DNA from: a virus
Length of the DNA: 37,403 nt
Virus record (IMG/VR): IMGVR_UViG_3300048925_000238
Span: 1 to 37,403 of that record
Reading direction: 5' to 3' (one strand)
The notes below the pieces were generated by a model that did not search any database, was not told the DNA's origin, and worked only from the letters and a program-made list of their open reading frames with translations. The position numbers and the translations under genes are program-made. Shown here one piece after another: positions 8,637 through 16,847 of the stretch. The number at the start of each line of letters is the position of its first letter. The first letter of the stretch is position 1.

Positions 8637-11600
8637 TCAGAGTCCCAATACTTGGCGGATCGCCGCAGAGTTGCGGTTGATCTTGTTGATGATGGTTGTG
8701 TCGCTGCCGGGGTCATCCAGGTACTCGCCGAACAGCTCTGGCGACACCTGGTTGATTACGCGCAAACCGAGCTGTGCAGCTGCTGCTATCGGTGTAGGCG
8801 ATGCGGCGGTAAACATGGGCGTATTGGCGATCATCGGCGTGACGACACCGCCCTCGGCGTAGCCACGCCAGCGATCGATGGCAGCCATGCCCACCTGGTT
8901 GAAGGCCGACAGGAACGCCAGCGCGCCGGGCTGGCGCACCACTTCTTGGCGATGAACAAACTCACCGGCATGAACGATGCCGGCTGGCTGGTACTTGCCA
9001 CCAGGACCGGTGTAGCCACCGACGGCATAGCTGGCTGCCGCGCCGATCGCGTTAGCGGCAGCCATCGCGGCTGCGGCTGACTGCATCTGGATGGCTGCGG
9101 CGGTCACCGCCGCCGCGCCGCTGATCAGGCCGGCACCCGAGGTGCCGAGAGCCGTTGCGCTGGTGGCCACCGCCGTGGCGCCGGCGGTGACGCCTGCAGC
9201 TGCACTCGACAATGCCGCCGCCGATGCCTGGGTGGCGGCTGCAGCTGCTGCATCGGCCCCGACGTCCACACCCTTGTCGAATACCATCGACGTGATCTTG
9301 CTGGCCAAGGCCTGCGACCACTGATCGGCGACGAACTCAGCCAGGCCAGTCGACACCGTCACGAAGAAGCTCCGCACCATGTCACCCAGGGAAGCGCTGC
9401 CGCTGGCCAGCGACATGAACGCCTCCTTGAAGGCGCTCTGGAAGGTGGTACGGACGTTCTGCTGCAGGAGGTCCGTGGTCTGCGCCATCTCCCGCAGTTT
9501 CAGCTCGATCTGCTCGACCGCCGCCAGCGCCTCGGGGTTGCCCAGGGCCGTCGCGGCTTCCCGCATTTTCGGAACCAGTTCCCGCAGGGTGACCAGCTTG
9601 GCCTGGTAGAGGTTGACGATGCGCTGCTGGGCGTCCGCTTCGGTGATGAGACCGGCCTGCAGCTCGACCTGGATGCGCTGCTGCTCCAAGGCAACCTGGC
9701 CCATCGTGCGGTTGTAGGTCTCCTGCAGGCCCTTGAGCTGGGCACTGGCTTCGGTGAGCTTCATCAGCTTGGCCACGTCGGCCGCTTCGGCGCTCTTGCC
9801 TACGTTTTCCAGCTGCTGCTGCAGGCGGCCCAGCTCCTTCACCGTCTTGGCCGCCTCGGCATCGGTGCCGGTGCCCTGCAGCTGCGCCAGCTGCAGGCGC
9901 ACGTCGACCATCTTCTTGGCCATCTCCACGCGCTGGCGCTCGCTGTCGAGCAGCTGCGCCTGGTCGACCAATTGGGACTTCAGTCCTTCGCTGGCGTTCT
10001 TGTAGGCGCCTTCCTCGATCTCATAGCGGATACGCGCGGCTTCGCCTGCCTTGGTTTCGCCCTCCTGCAGGTCGCCCAGCATGGACACCTGCTTGGCCAG
10101 GTTGTCCAGCTCGCGCTGGGCAGCGGTTTCGGCCTTCTCGCCCTCGGTCTTGCCCGGCTTGCGCGTGCGGCTACGGTCCTTGTATTGCTCCTGCAGCTGC
10201 TTGAGTGCCTTGTCATAGGCACCGCCCTTGATGCTGCCGTCGGCGCCGAAGACGACGTCGCGCAGCAGAGCAGGATCGGTGTTGCCTGCTGCAGCACCGT
10301 CACGCAATGCGCGGAACTTCTTACCCAGCTCGTCGACCGCCTTCGCCAGCTTCTCCGCCTTCGGTGCGCCGCTGTCGAGCTGGTCCTGGATGGCCTTCGA
10401 TGCGGCCACGGCCTTGCTCTGCACCTCCTGGTTGGCCTTGTCGGCCGCCGCCCGCTGTTCCAGGGCAACCTTCTCTGACTCCAGCGCGGCGATGCGAGCC
10501 TTGGTCTGCTGCTCACCTGCCGCACCTCGGGTGGCGTCACCAGGGATCGGGCTGTTGCGCAAGGCCTGGAAGAACGCCAGGTCCTCACGCAGCGAGCTGA
10601 GGCGTGCCTCCACGTCAGTGCGGCCGACGTCCTTCATTGCCTGCCAGGTGCGCAGCACCGCGCCCTTGACGCCTTCCCAAGCCTGCTCCAGGAAGCCGGC
10701 CGACTGGCGGGCCTCCTCTACTCGCTGCTTGTGGACCTCGGCGAAGGCGCTGATGGCCAGACGTGCGGCGTCGGTTTGGCGGCCCTGATCCTCCAGGGCG
10801 CGAACGTGGTCGTACACCTCCAGCGTCAGGAAGTTGTACTGCTGGTTCAGTTCGGCCAGCGTCGCCGACGGAGCCTTGGCCAACTCGATGACCTTGGCTG
10901 TCGTCTTCTCGATGCTGTCGCCAGTGAGCGTGGACATGTCCACAGCGGCTTGGGCTGCCTCCGCCAGCGAATCGCTGGCGACCTGGCCGGAGCCGGCCAG
11001 TCCCTTCAAGGCCTGCTGGGCTTTCCCGTACTCGCCAGTGGCGCCGCCCACCTGGTTGCGCAGCTCGGCCAAGTGCCCAGCCGTCGTCCCCGCCGCATTG
11101 CCGGTGGCGATCAGGGACAGCTCCAGGGCGCGGTTCTCCTGATAGCCCTTGTATGCGGCGGCTGAGAACAGGCCCAGCGTGGCCACGGCACCGCCGACGG
11201 CCACGCCCAGGGCGCCAAAGCCGGCCGCGCTGCGACTGCCCAGGTTGAGCAGCATGCTGCCGGCGCCAGAGACATTGCCCTGCAGCAGGTTGGCGCCGAC
11301 ACCGGCCAGGCTGGTGCGGACCTCGCGAGCCGACAGACTGAGATTGCGCATGCGCCGATCGGCAAGATCGACGCCATCGCTGAGCTGCTGCCAATGGGCA
11401 CGCTGGCTGGCAATGCCCACCATTGCCCGGTTGTATGCCTCGCGCGAGATGGTGCCGGCATCGACCGATCGCTTGAGCTTGGCTTCATCGGCATCGAGCC
11501 GGACCAGCGCAGCGTGGGCCGGGTCGTACACGCGCAGCAGCTGCTGCATTTGACGCTCTTCCTTGGCGCGGGCGGAAGCGGCCTGCTCCTTGCTGGCCAG

Positions 11601-12194
11601 CAGTTGCTTCTCCTGCTTGTCCAGCTTGCCGAAGACCTCGGACTGCTCCTCCACCGAGATCAGGTTGGACCGCATCACCCGATCGAGCAGCTGCTCGGTT
11701 TCGGCCAGGTCTTCAAACGAGCGGGCACCGCGCTCGACGCGCTGCTGCAGCTCGGAGATGGACTGGATCTGCTGGGTGGTGGTCGCCTGCGAGGCGTAGG
11801 CGGCCTGAACCGCCTCGCGGGAGGCCTGCGCCTGCGCGGCGGTGGCGGCGGCATGCCGGGAGGCCGCTTCGCTGTTGGACTGGCTCGACTGCACCTGGGC
11901 GTCCAGTGCCCGCTTGTAGTCTAGCGATGCCTGCACCATGTCCTGGATGCGCTTGGCCGCCTGCTCAGCCGTTTCACCCTGGCGCTGCAGGCCAGCGGCG
12001 GCGGTCTCTGCCGCCTTGCCGGTTTCGGCGACGCCCTTGGCATTGCCGACCTTGGCCAGGCCATCGGCCGCCTTCTGCGCCGAGCCGCCGATCTTCTCCA
12101 GATCCTTGTCGAGGGCCTGGACCGCGCTGCCGGCCTGGCCGAGGTCCGCTCGGATCTTGAGGGCCAGTTCCATGTTGCCGGCGTTGCGGTTCAC
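8637..12194 (-). CDS. Tail tape measure protein (lambda H type)
   Basis: The largest gene, 1185 residues. The first 350 residues are almost all Ala/Gln/Glu-rich coiled coil, followed near residue 310-370 by a hydrophobic Gly/Ala-rich stretch (probable membrane-insertion region), then more coiled coil to about residue 930. The C-terminus has the lambda gpH-type ending GGYTGPGGKYQPAGIVHAGE. Tape measures set tail length and enter the host envelope during DNA ejection. At roughly 0.15 nm per residue the predicted tail is about 170-180 nm. The GTG start follows GGAG with a 7-nt spacer. It lies immediately after the frameshifted chaperone pair, as expected. Confidence 0.93.
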   Translation of the reverse strand: MNRNAGNMELALKIRADLGQAGSAVQALDKDLEKIGGSAQKAADGLAKVGNAKGVAETGKAAETAAAGLQRQGETAEQAAKRIQDMVQASLDYKRALDAQVQSSQSNSEAASRHAAATAAQAQASREAVQAAYASQATTTQQIQSISELQQRVERGARSFEDLAETEQLLDRVMRSNLISVEEQSEVFGKLDKQEKQLLASKEQAASARAKEERQMQQLLRVYDPAHAALVRLDADEAKLKRSVDAGTISREAYNRAMVGIASQRAHWQQLSDGVDLADRRMRNLSLSAREVRTSLAGVGANLLQGNVSGAGSMLLNLGSRSAAGFGALGVAVGGAVATLGLFSAAAYKGYQENRALELSLIATGNAAGTTAGHLAELRNQVGGATGEYGKAQQALKGLAGSGQVASDSLAEAAQAAVDMSTLTGDSIEKTTAKVIELAKAPSATLAELNQQYNFLTLEVYDHVRALEDQGRQTDAARLAISAFAEVHKQRVEEARQSAGFLEQAWEGVKGAVLRTWQAMKDVGRTDVEARLSSLREDLAFFQALRNSPIPGDATRGAAGEQQTKARIAALESEKVALEQRAAADKANQEVQSKAVAASKAIQDQLDSGAPKAEKLAKAVDELGKKFRALRDGAAAGNTDPALLRDVVFGADGSIKGGAYDKALKQLQEQYKDRSRTRKPGKTEGEKAETAAQRELDNLAKQVSMLGDLQEGETKAGEAARIRYEIEEGAYKNASEGLKSQLVDQAQLLDSERQRVEMAKKMVDVRLQLAQLQGTGTDAEAAKTVKELGRLQQQLENVGKSAEAADVAKLMKLTEASAQLKGLQETYNRTMGQVALEQQRIQVELQAGLITEADAQQRIVNLYQAKLVTLRELVPKMREAATALGNPEALAAVEQIELKLREMAQTTDLLQQNVRTTFQSAFKEAFMSLASGSASLGDMVRSFFVTVSTGLAEFVADQWSQALASKITSMVFDKGVDVGADAAAAAATQASAAALSSAAAGVTAGATAVATSATALGTSGAGLISGAAAVTAAAIQMQSAAAAMAAANAIGAAASYAVGGYTGPGGKYQPAGIVHAGEFVHRQEVVRQPGALAFLSAFNQVGMAAIDRWRGYAEGGVVTPMIANTPMFTAASPTPIAAAAQLGLRVINQVSPELFGEYLDDPGSDTTIINKINRNSAAIRQVLGL

Positions 12195-12198
12195 GTGA

Positions 12199-12465
12199 TT
12201 ACTCCAGTTGCTTGGATAGATCCTTGGCTACGGCACCGCCGGCGAATGCGGCATTGATGTCGTGCAGCCTGGCGCGGCGTTCCCTGCGGCTGCGCCTGTC
12301 CTCTTCCCGGAGGAAGAGCATCAGCTGCCGCTGGGTGTATCGCCCGATGTCGGCTGGGGTTCGTCCGTACCCCGCCCGGATGAGGATGGAGTAGAGCTGG
12401 GCCCAGCCAATGACCTTGCCAGCCGCTCGGCCGCTGCCTTTCGCATCAGGCGTTCGATGAAAAAA
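12199..12465 (-). CDS. Tail assembly chaperone, frameshift (T-like) extension
   Basis: This frame has no convincing start of its own. It is reached by a -1 slip at 12459-12465 from the upstream chaperone gene and adds 86 residues, starting HRTPDAKGSG and ending KDLSKQLE. The extension is strongly basic in its middle (REEDRRSRRERRARLHD), as in other T domains that bind the tape measure or tube. The predicted fusion is 213 residues: 127 from the first frame and 86 from this one. In lambda the equivalent G/GT ratio (a few percent fusion) is essential for tail assembly. Lying right before the tape measure gene supports this reading. Confidence 0.85.
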   Translation of the reverse strand, partial: FFHRTPDAKGSGRAAGKVIGWAQLYSILIRAGYGRTPADIGRYTQRQLMLFLREEDRRSRRERRARLHDINAAFAGGAVAKDLSKQLE

Positions 12466-12839
12466 TGGCCGTTCACCTGCCACCACAGCAGCTGCAGCTG
12501 ATCGCCATCGCGGTAGCCGAGACTGCTGATCCAGTCCTTGTCCTGGTCGGTCGCTGCGGCGATCAGCACCAGCACGTCATCGATGTTGCTGGCCAGAACC
12601 TCGGCCACCGCTTCCATGCTCGGGATGACAGACGCATCGCCGAAGACGCGGTGCAGCCCTTCGACCAGCGGACGGATGTGGCGGTCCAGACGTGCGGCCT
12701 CGACGAAGCCGTACTCACGGACAGTGATCTCGCGCCCACCGATCACCGCCATGCTCTCCGGGTGCAGGATGGCCAGGTCGTCGGGAGCGCCCGTCTTGGG
12801 CGCTCCCTTCTTATCCGGGGCCTCGACCTTCTTGGCCAT
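12321..12839 (-). CDS. Tail assembly chaperone, unshifted (G-like) form
   Basis: A 172-residue protein encoded between tail tube and tape measure. The Lys/Pro-rich N-terminus is followed by a helical domain with VIGGREITVREYGFVEAARL (about residues 33-52), resembling the DUF6631-type chaperones of Mu-like siphophages. The last 45 residues, past the slip site, are Ser/Pro/Thr-rich low complexity, typical of a zero-frame tail that matters little. The ATG overlaps the tail tube stop (TGATG). It should coat and solubilise the tape measure before tube polymerisation. Confidence 0.85.
   Translation of the reverse strand: MAKKVEAPDKKGAPKTGAPDDLAILHPESMAVIGGREITVREYGFVEAARLDRHIRPLVEGLHRVFGDASVIPSMEAVAEVLASNIDDVLVLIAAATDQDKDWISSLGYRDGDQLQLLWWQVNGHFFIERLMRKAAAERLARSLAGPSSTPSSSGRGTDEPQPTSGDTPSGS
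12459..12465 (-). promoter_or_regulatory. Programmed -1 frameshift site, TTTTTTC
   Basis: On the minus strand the heptamer reads T TTT TTC in the zero frame (codons 126 and 127 of the chaperone), the canonical X XXY YYZ form. A -1 slip keeps Phe-Phe pairing and continues into the downstream frame, which runs open to 12199. It lies in the overlap of the two frames, exactly where lambda-like tail chaperones shift. Confidence 0.85.
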
Positions 12840-13603
12840 CAGGCGGCCTTCTTCTGCAGCAGGCGACCGAAGCCGCCCAGCACCGGATCGCTGGCCCTGG
12901 CCGGATCGAACAGGATCGCGGCCGACAGTGCCAGGTTGCCGTACTCCTGGTTGATCAGGCCCAGCGACTGCACCGGCGCGAAACGCGAGCGCCACAGTTC
13001 GATGACCACAGCATCGCCGGTCTCGGTGTTGATACCGTCGAACTGCAGGAACTGCACCTTGCCTGGTGCGGAGAACAGCACGGTGTTCTCGACGCCTTCA
13101 TAGCCATAGGCCGCCTTGAAGGGCTGCTGGAAGCTACCGAGGGTCTTGATCTCGACCACACCCTTGCTGTGGCCAACCAGCTCGTAGTTCGCAGCCGGCA
13201 CCGTAACCGGGGTGGTTGCGCTGTCGGTGATGACCAGGTTGGAGGCGAAAGGATGGTCCAGGCGTACCTGGTCACCCTCCACCAGGCCGGTGGGGAACAC
13301 CTCGCCGGTCACCGTGGCGGCGGCGATGTCCGCAACCGTTGCCTGGAAGCCCAGCGCGAGGTTGGCGGAGGACCAGTAGTCCAGCGTCAGGTTCAGCGCG
13401 GCGGTCGTGCCGGTGTCCAGGCGGCCGAGCTGCAGGCGCTTGCCGGAGAACGAGTCGGTCTTGTCGGTACTGTTGGTGGACAGCTCCAGGGTGGCTTCGG
13501 GAACGTTGCCGAGCCAGCGCAGCTTGCCGATCTTGCCATCGGGCTGGACGTCGGCGCTGCGGATGTAGCCCTGCAGCGAGAAAAGGGAACCGGTACCGGA
13601 CAT
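12839..13603 (-). CDS. Major tail tube protein (non-contractile tail)
   Basis: A 254-residue beta-rich protein. The ATG at 13603 follows GGAG with an 8-nt spacer; an upstream in-frame start has no ribosome site. The sequence LFSLQGYIRSADVQPDGKIG, followed by strands such as KLRWLGNVPEATLELS, resembles tail tube proteins of D3112/B3-like siphophages. The order terminator, small protein, tube, chaperone pair, tape measure is the standard siphophage order. No sheath gene is present anywhere nearby, so the tail is taken to be long and non-contractile. High copy number is expected for the product. Confidence 0.85.
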   Translation of the reverse strand: MSGTGSLFSLQGYIRSADVQPDGKIGKLRWLGNVPEATLELSTNSTDKTDSFSGKRLQLGRLDTGTTAALNLTLDYWSSANLALGFQATVADIAAATVTGEVFPTGLVEGDQVRLDHPFASNLVITDSATTPVTVPAANYELVGHSKGVVEIKTLGSFQQPFKAAYGYEGVENTVLFSAPGKVQFLQFDGINTETGDAVVIELWRSRFAPVQSLGLINQEYGNLALSAAILFDPARASDPVLGGFGRLLQKKAA

Positions 13604-13605
13604 CG

Positions 13606-13767
13606 TCACTTCTCCTTCGTATCGGCGACCACGCGGTTCGCGATCAACCACTCGCGATCAGCTTCGGACACCTTGATCTTGGCCTTGGCGTTGTACTGAA
13701 CGCCGGCGTGGGTGTGGGGCTTGTCGAGCGTGACCTCGACCAGCTTCTGGACGGGTGCTTCATTCAC
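13606..13767 (-). CDS. Small tail-region protein (DUF7210-like)
   Basis: A 53-residue protein. Its GTG start overlaps the stop of the tail terminator gene (GTGA). The sequence VEVTLDKPHTHAGVQYNAKA, followed by an acidic 'EADREWLIANRVV' end, matches a common small family encoded next to phage tail terminator and tube genes. It reads as a compact beta hairpin plus helix. Its function is unknown; the close coupling suggests a tail assembly role. It ends 2 nt before the start of the tail tube gene. Confidence 0.8.
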   Translation of the reverse strand: MNEAPVQKLVEVTLDKPHTHAGVQYNAKAKIKVSEADREWLIANRVVADTKEK

Positions 13768-14243
13768 CGCGCTGCTCCTTTGATGATGTGCTGCGTTTGA
13801 TAGATGTCGGCCCACAGCGCGATGCTGGCGTTGTAGTCCTGCAGGTCGCCCTGGACGAACTGGCAGGCGCGCGCGCCCGGCAGGTCCGGAACCCAGCCAA
13901 TCAGCGCTCCGCGTATGGCGGCCAGCACGGACTGCAGATCCTGGGCGACCTGCTCGCCGCGCTGATCGCGGTAGTTCCGCGCCGCAACCACCACGCCAAA
14001 GCTGGCGTAGGCAATCTGGCTGCTCGGTACCTGCTTGCCCGGCGGGGCGACACCCTGTTGCTGCGAAGGCGCCTTTTCCCGGGCCAGAACCAGGTAGGCG
14101 CACGGCGCCGGGAAGTCCTGGAGCGACTGCACAGCGTGGTAGTCGGCCGCGCCTTTGATAGACCGCAGCGTCTGGTTCTCCAGCAGCTTGGCGGCCACCA
14201 GGCGCTCGCGGACCAGCTCGACGTCGAAGGGCGCGGCGCTCAC
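13764..14243 (-). CDS. Tail terminator protein
   Basis: A 159-residue protein with the layout of phage tail terminators: an N-terminal helix (VELVRERLVAAKLL), a strand with PCAYLVLA, a variable loop, a second strand (SFGVVVAARNY), a helix (VLAAIRGALIGWVPD) and a final strand near LQDYNASIALWADIYQT. Such proteins form a ring that ends tube polymerisation and joins the tail to the head. The GTG start overlaps the upstream connector stop. Family assignment is from pattern recognition; position between connector and tube is exactly as expected. Confidence 0.8.
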   Translation of the reverse strand: MSAAPFDVELVRERLVAAKLLENQTLRSIKGAADYHAVQSLQDFPAPCAYLVLAREKAPSQQQGVAPPGKQVPSSQIAYASFGVVVAARNYRDQRGEQVAQDLQSVLAAIRGALIGWVPDLPGARACQFVQGDLQDYNASIALWADIYQTQHIIKGAAR

Positions 14244-14770
14244 TTGCCGTAGTCCTCCAGCGTGGAGTGAGTGAACTGTCGTGCCGGCGCGCACCACTCA
14301 GGAGAGCCACTGCTCGGAGGCGGAAGCGGATCATCGACGCCGAGCGAGAACTTGCCGTCCCTGGTCAGCTCCAGAAAGCGCAGTGCTTCCTTGTAGTCGC
14401 GCACCACCGGGTCCGTCCGGTCTTCGGTGTTGACCCGATCCTTGTGCAACAGGTAGCGGGCGATCCAGCGTGCCCAGGTCGGGACGATCGTCGGCACCGG
14501 GTTGAGCGGCACGGTGTAAGGCACCGGCTTGCGCACTACCAGGTAGCCATTGATCACGCCGTCGGCGTCGTCCAGGGCGCGCTGCACGTGCGCCGCTGCC
14601 TGGTCGGCGATCGCAACCTCCGCAGGATCGTAGCCACTGCGATCGTCACCAAGGAGCGTGGCGTCCATCAGCGCCTCATCGACGATGCGGAAGCGCTCCG
14701 GGGTGGCGACCTCGGCCAGCTCCCTGGCGAGCTTGGCGGCCGAAAGCAGGGGCAGCGTGCAGTAAGACAT
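14240..14770 (-). CDS. Head-tail connector protein, Mu gp36-like (DUF1320)
   Basis: A 176-residue mostly helical protein. It opens MSYCTLPLLSAAKLARELA and carries a central pattern of helices (VAIADQAAAHVQRALDDADG) followed by the 'INGYLVVRKPVPY' segment, characteristic of the DUF1320 group (Mu gp36). Such proteins act as adaptors below the portal. It starts with ATG 8 nt after the preceding gene and overlaps the tail terminator by 4 nt. The last 25 residues are Ser/Pro-rich and look disordered. Confidence 0.85.
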   Translation of the reverse strand: MSYCTLPLLSAAKLARELAEVATPERFRIVDEALMDATLLGDDRSGYDPAEVAIADQAAAHVQRALDDADGVINGYLVVRKPVPYTVPLNPVPTIVPTWARWIARYLLHKDRVNTEDRTDPVVRDYKEALRFLELTRDGKFSLGVDDPLPPPSSGSPEWCAPARQFTHSTLEDYGK

Positions 14771-14778
14771 GGCGGCCC

Positions 14779-15255
14779 TCAGACGTGGTCGAAGGGTTCG
14801 GCCGGTTCGGTGCCGAGCACGCCGGCGGCCTGGTAGATCGCCGCGTCGTCCTCGGAGATTTCGAGCCAGGCGGGCGGCTTCAAGACGCTGCCACGGAACT
14901 TGAACGGAGTCAGCACCTCGAAACAGACGCGCGCCGGCGCATCGTCGTCGTGCGAATGCACGCCGGCATCAAGGCCAGCACCGGCGTCGGCCGCGCCGTT
15001 CGCATCGGAGATGACGGCCAACGCAGATGCAGGAGCGTCGCTGCCCGCATCTGCGACCGGATCGTTCTCTGTCGATTCCAGCGGCTGTCCGTCGGCCGAG
15101 CCCGAGGCTGCGGCATTGTCGACGTCGGCCGAATGATTCAGCTCCGCCGTGGCGGGATCGGCAGGCTTCTCTTCCGTGACAGCCGCCGCAGCGGCCGGCT
15201 TGCTGTCCTGAACGGTATTGGGCGCGCTGGGCGGCGCAGTGCGGGGCTTGGCCAC
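14779..15255 (-). CDS. Head-region protein with disordered Ala/Asp-rich N-terminus
   Basis: A 158-residue protein. The chosen GTG at 15255 has GGAG 9 nt upstream; a possible ATG at 15306 would add 17 basic residues without a ribosome site. The first 100 residues are low complexity, rich in Ala, Asp, Glu, Pro and Ser. The last 55 (VCFEVLTPFKFRGSVLKPPA and following) form a compact domain, similar to the C-terminal part of small proteins that follow the major capsid gene in Mu-like phages (Mu gp35 position). A head completion or connector role is likely. Function is not proven. Confidence 0.7.
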   Translation of the reverse strand: MAKPRTAPPSAPNTVQDSKPAAAAAVTEEKPADPATAELNHSADVDNAAASGSADGQPLESTENDPVADAGSDAPASALAVISDANGAADAGAGLDAGVHSHDDDAPARVCFEVLTPFKFRGSVLKPPAWLEISEDDAAIYQAAGVLGTEPAEPFDHV

Positions 15256-15379
15256 GACGAGGATCTCCGAAAAGGTGTGGTGCCGTGCTCTCCGGCTGTC
15301 ACGCATGGTTCGCCGTGCTCCGCACTGCCAGGTCCGCGTTCGCCTGGTGCCGCCGCCGCTCTTGGTGTGGCGTGGGCAG

Positions 15380-15405
15380 CGCTGACGACGATCCTGTCGT
15401 CAGCG
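15380..15405 (-). terminator. Strong hairpin after the major capsid gene
   Basis: CGCTGACGAC (15380-15389) and GTCGTCAGCG (15396-15405) form a perfect 10-bp stem with the 6-base loop GATCCT. It starts 12 nt past the capsid stop on the minus strand. No T-run follows, so it more likely slows decay of the capsid mRNA or partly attenuates transcription than ends it. Confidence 0.6.
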
Positions 15406-15416
15406 GCCGGATGTAG

Positions 15417-16370
15417 TTACGCGCCGGCGCCAGCGCCCTGGATCAGGTAACCAGCGAGCATGCCGCTCATCACCGGCACGCGATCGGCGTCCACCGGGTA
15501 CACCCAGGAACGGGCGTTCTCGTCGCGGTACGGCTTGCGGACCAGCGGCATACCGGTGATCGAGTATGTGTAGCCATAGCTCGGACGCGCGTTGCTGCGG
15601 CTGTTGCCACCGGTCGGCGGAGCCACATACGCCACGATCACGTCATTGCCCCAGACGTCGCTGAGGTCATCGTCCTGGCCGCTCGCGCCGACGGCCTCGC
15701 CGACGTACACGTTCTGCACGTTCCACAGCTTGGCCAGCAGCTCGGCAGTGACCGAGTCGCGACCGGTGTACTTGAGCCGGTCGATGATCGACTTGTTGGA
15801 TTCCAGGGCAGTGAAGGACGACGCCGACAGCAGGACCGTGTTCGGGCGCACGCCGATCGAGCCACGCACCGCGTTCTTGGCTTTGCCGATGTCCTGGGTC
15901 GGATCGCTGCCATCGGCCGTCCAGATGTTGGAGCCGGCCAACGTGACCTTGTGGTCGTTGTCGTACTTGCTTGCGTCGCGAGCAAGCTCGGCGCACTCGT
16001 ACTCGTGGGCCAGTTCGTGGGTGTCCAAGACCACGTCGACCGCGTCACTTGCCAGGTCCAGACCCGGCACCTGGGCTGCATCGTTCTGGTTTTCGTCCGG
16101 CACCAGCGCCTCCAGGCCAGCCGGAGTGATGGCATAGGGCTTGCCGGCGTAGCCGAAGGTGATGCGCTTGGTCGCCGAGCCGGGGGCGCGCTTGGTGTTG
16201 TAGCGGCGGAAGCTCTCCTTGCCGAACTCCAGAATCTGGCCGCCGTAGGAGCGAACCGTGGCGATCGGGAACAGGAAGCGGCCCACGTTGCCCGGCCGCA
16301 GGTAGCCCTGCGCATGGGTGGTGAGAATGGGATCGATGACGCGGGACTGGGCAGTGGTTTGCTGGGTCAT
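15417..16370 (-). CDS. Major capsid protein
   Basis: A 317-residue protein encoded after protease/scaffold and the cement protein, in the place of Mu gpT. The sequence has the HK97-like order: N-terminal arm, extended loop region around residues 45-75 (rich in Arg/Lys/Tyr), long spine helix (DVVLDTHELAHEYECAELARDA, about 112-133), a P-domain with 'RPNTVLLSASSFTALESN' and a C-terminal A-domain with strands such as DVIVAYVAPP. It is set apart by a hairpin downstream and has its own spacing, as expected for the most highly expressed late gene. Resemblance is to capsids of B3/D3112/BcepMu-type phages. Confidence 0.9.
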   Translation of the reverse strand: MTQQTTAQSRVIDPILTTHAQGYLRPGNVGRFLFPIATVRSYGGQILEFGKESFRRYNTKRAPGSATKRITFGYAGKPYAITPAGLEALVPDENQNDAAQVPGLDLASDAVDVVLDTHELAHEYECAELARDASKYDNDHKVTLAGSNIWTADGSDPTQDIGKAKNAVRGSIGVRPNTVLLSASSFTALESNKSIIDRLKYTGRDSVTAELLAKLWNVQNVYVGEAVGASGQDDDLSDVWGNDVIVAYVAPPTGGNSRSNARPSYGYTYSITGMPLVRKPYRDENARSWVYPVDADRVPVMSGMLAGYLIQGAGAGA

Positions 16371-16423
16371 GACAAGGTCTCTTGAATTCGACGAGGGATG
16401 GGCTTAGCGCTGCGGCGTGCCGC

Positions 16424-16783
16424 TTAGCCGGCCGGCGCTGCGCTGGGGGCGTTCTGGATCAGCAGCACCTCAATGCGGTCGCCATCCGCAGCGGCACCCT
16501 GCAGCGCCTGTGCGACGGCGACGCCGGTGGTATGGGTAACCGCCTTGCCGTCACTGCCGACCTGGACGTAGGCGTTCTTCGCGATCACACCGCCGGCGGT
16601 GGCGACCGCCGTGGCCAGCACGTCGGTGTTGACCAGCTCGCCGACCTTGGCTTCGGTGGCCGTCACGCCGAAGGTGTTGCCGCCGGCGGTGGCATAGGCG
16701 CCGCCGGCGCCGACGAAGCGCTCGGCAGCCAGTGCGGCCGTGGCGGCGATGGAGAGGGAAAGCAGAGCAATCTTCTGGGTCAT
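16424..16783 (-). CDS. Capsid cement / decoration protein (DUF2190-like)
   Basis: A 119-residue Ala/Gly/Val-rich, beta-rich protein between the protease/scaffold and the major capsid gene. Phrases such as FVGAGGAYATAGGNTFGVT and GVAVAQALQGAAADGDRIEV are typical of DUF2190, a family of small capsid-stabilising proteins (lambda gpD-like position). The first 19 residues look like a weak signal peptide (AALAAERF), but the family is cytoplasmic and virion-associated, so I read this as coincidence. The ATG has CAGGAG 9 nt upstream. Confidence 0.85.
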   Translation of the reverse strand: MTQKIALLSLSIAATAALAAERFVGAGGAYATAGGNTFGVTATEAKVGELVNTDVLATAVATAGGVIAKNAYVQVGSDGKAVTHTTGVAVAQALQGAAADGDRIEVLLIQNAPSAAPAG

Positions 16784-16847
16784 GGTCGTGCGCTCCTGGC
16801 GCCTGTAGCTGCGAATGGTCTGGGTGGTGACTGGCTGTCGTTGGCGA

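Noticed and set aside
16424-16783. Signal peptide on the capsid cement protein
   Set aside because: The hydrophobic start is Ala/Ser-rich and could pass as a signal, but the family is virion-associated and the neighbours are head genes; export makes no sense here.
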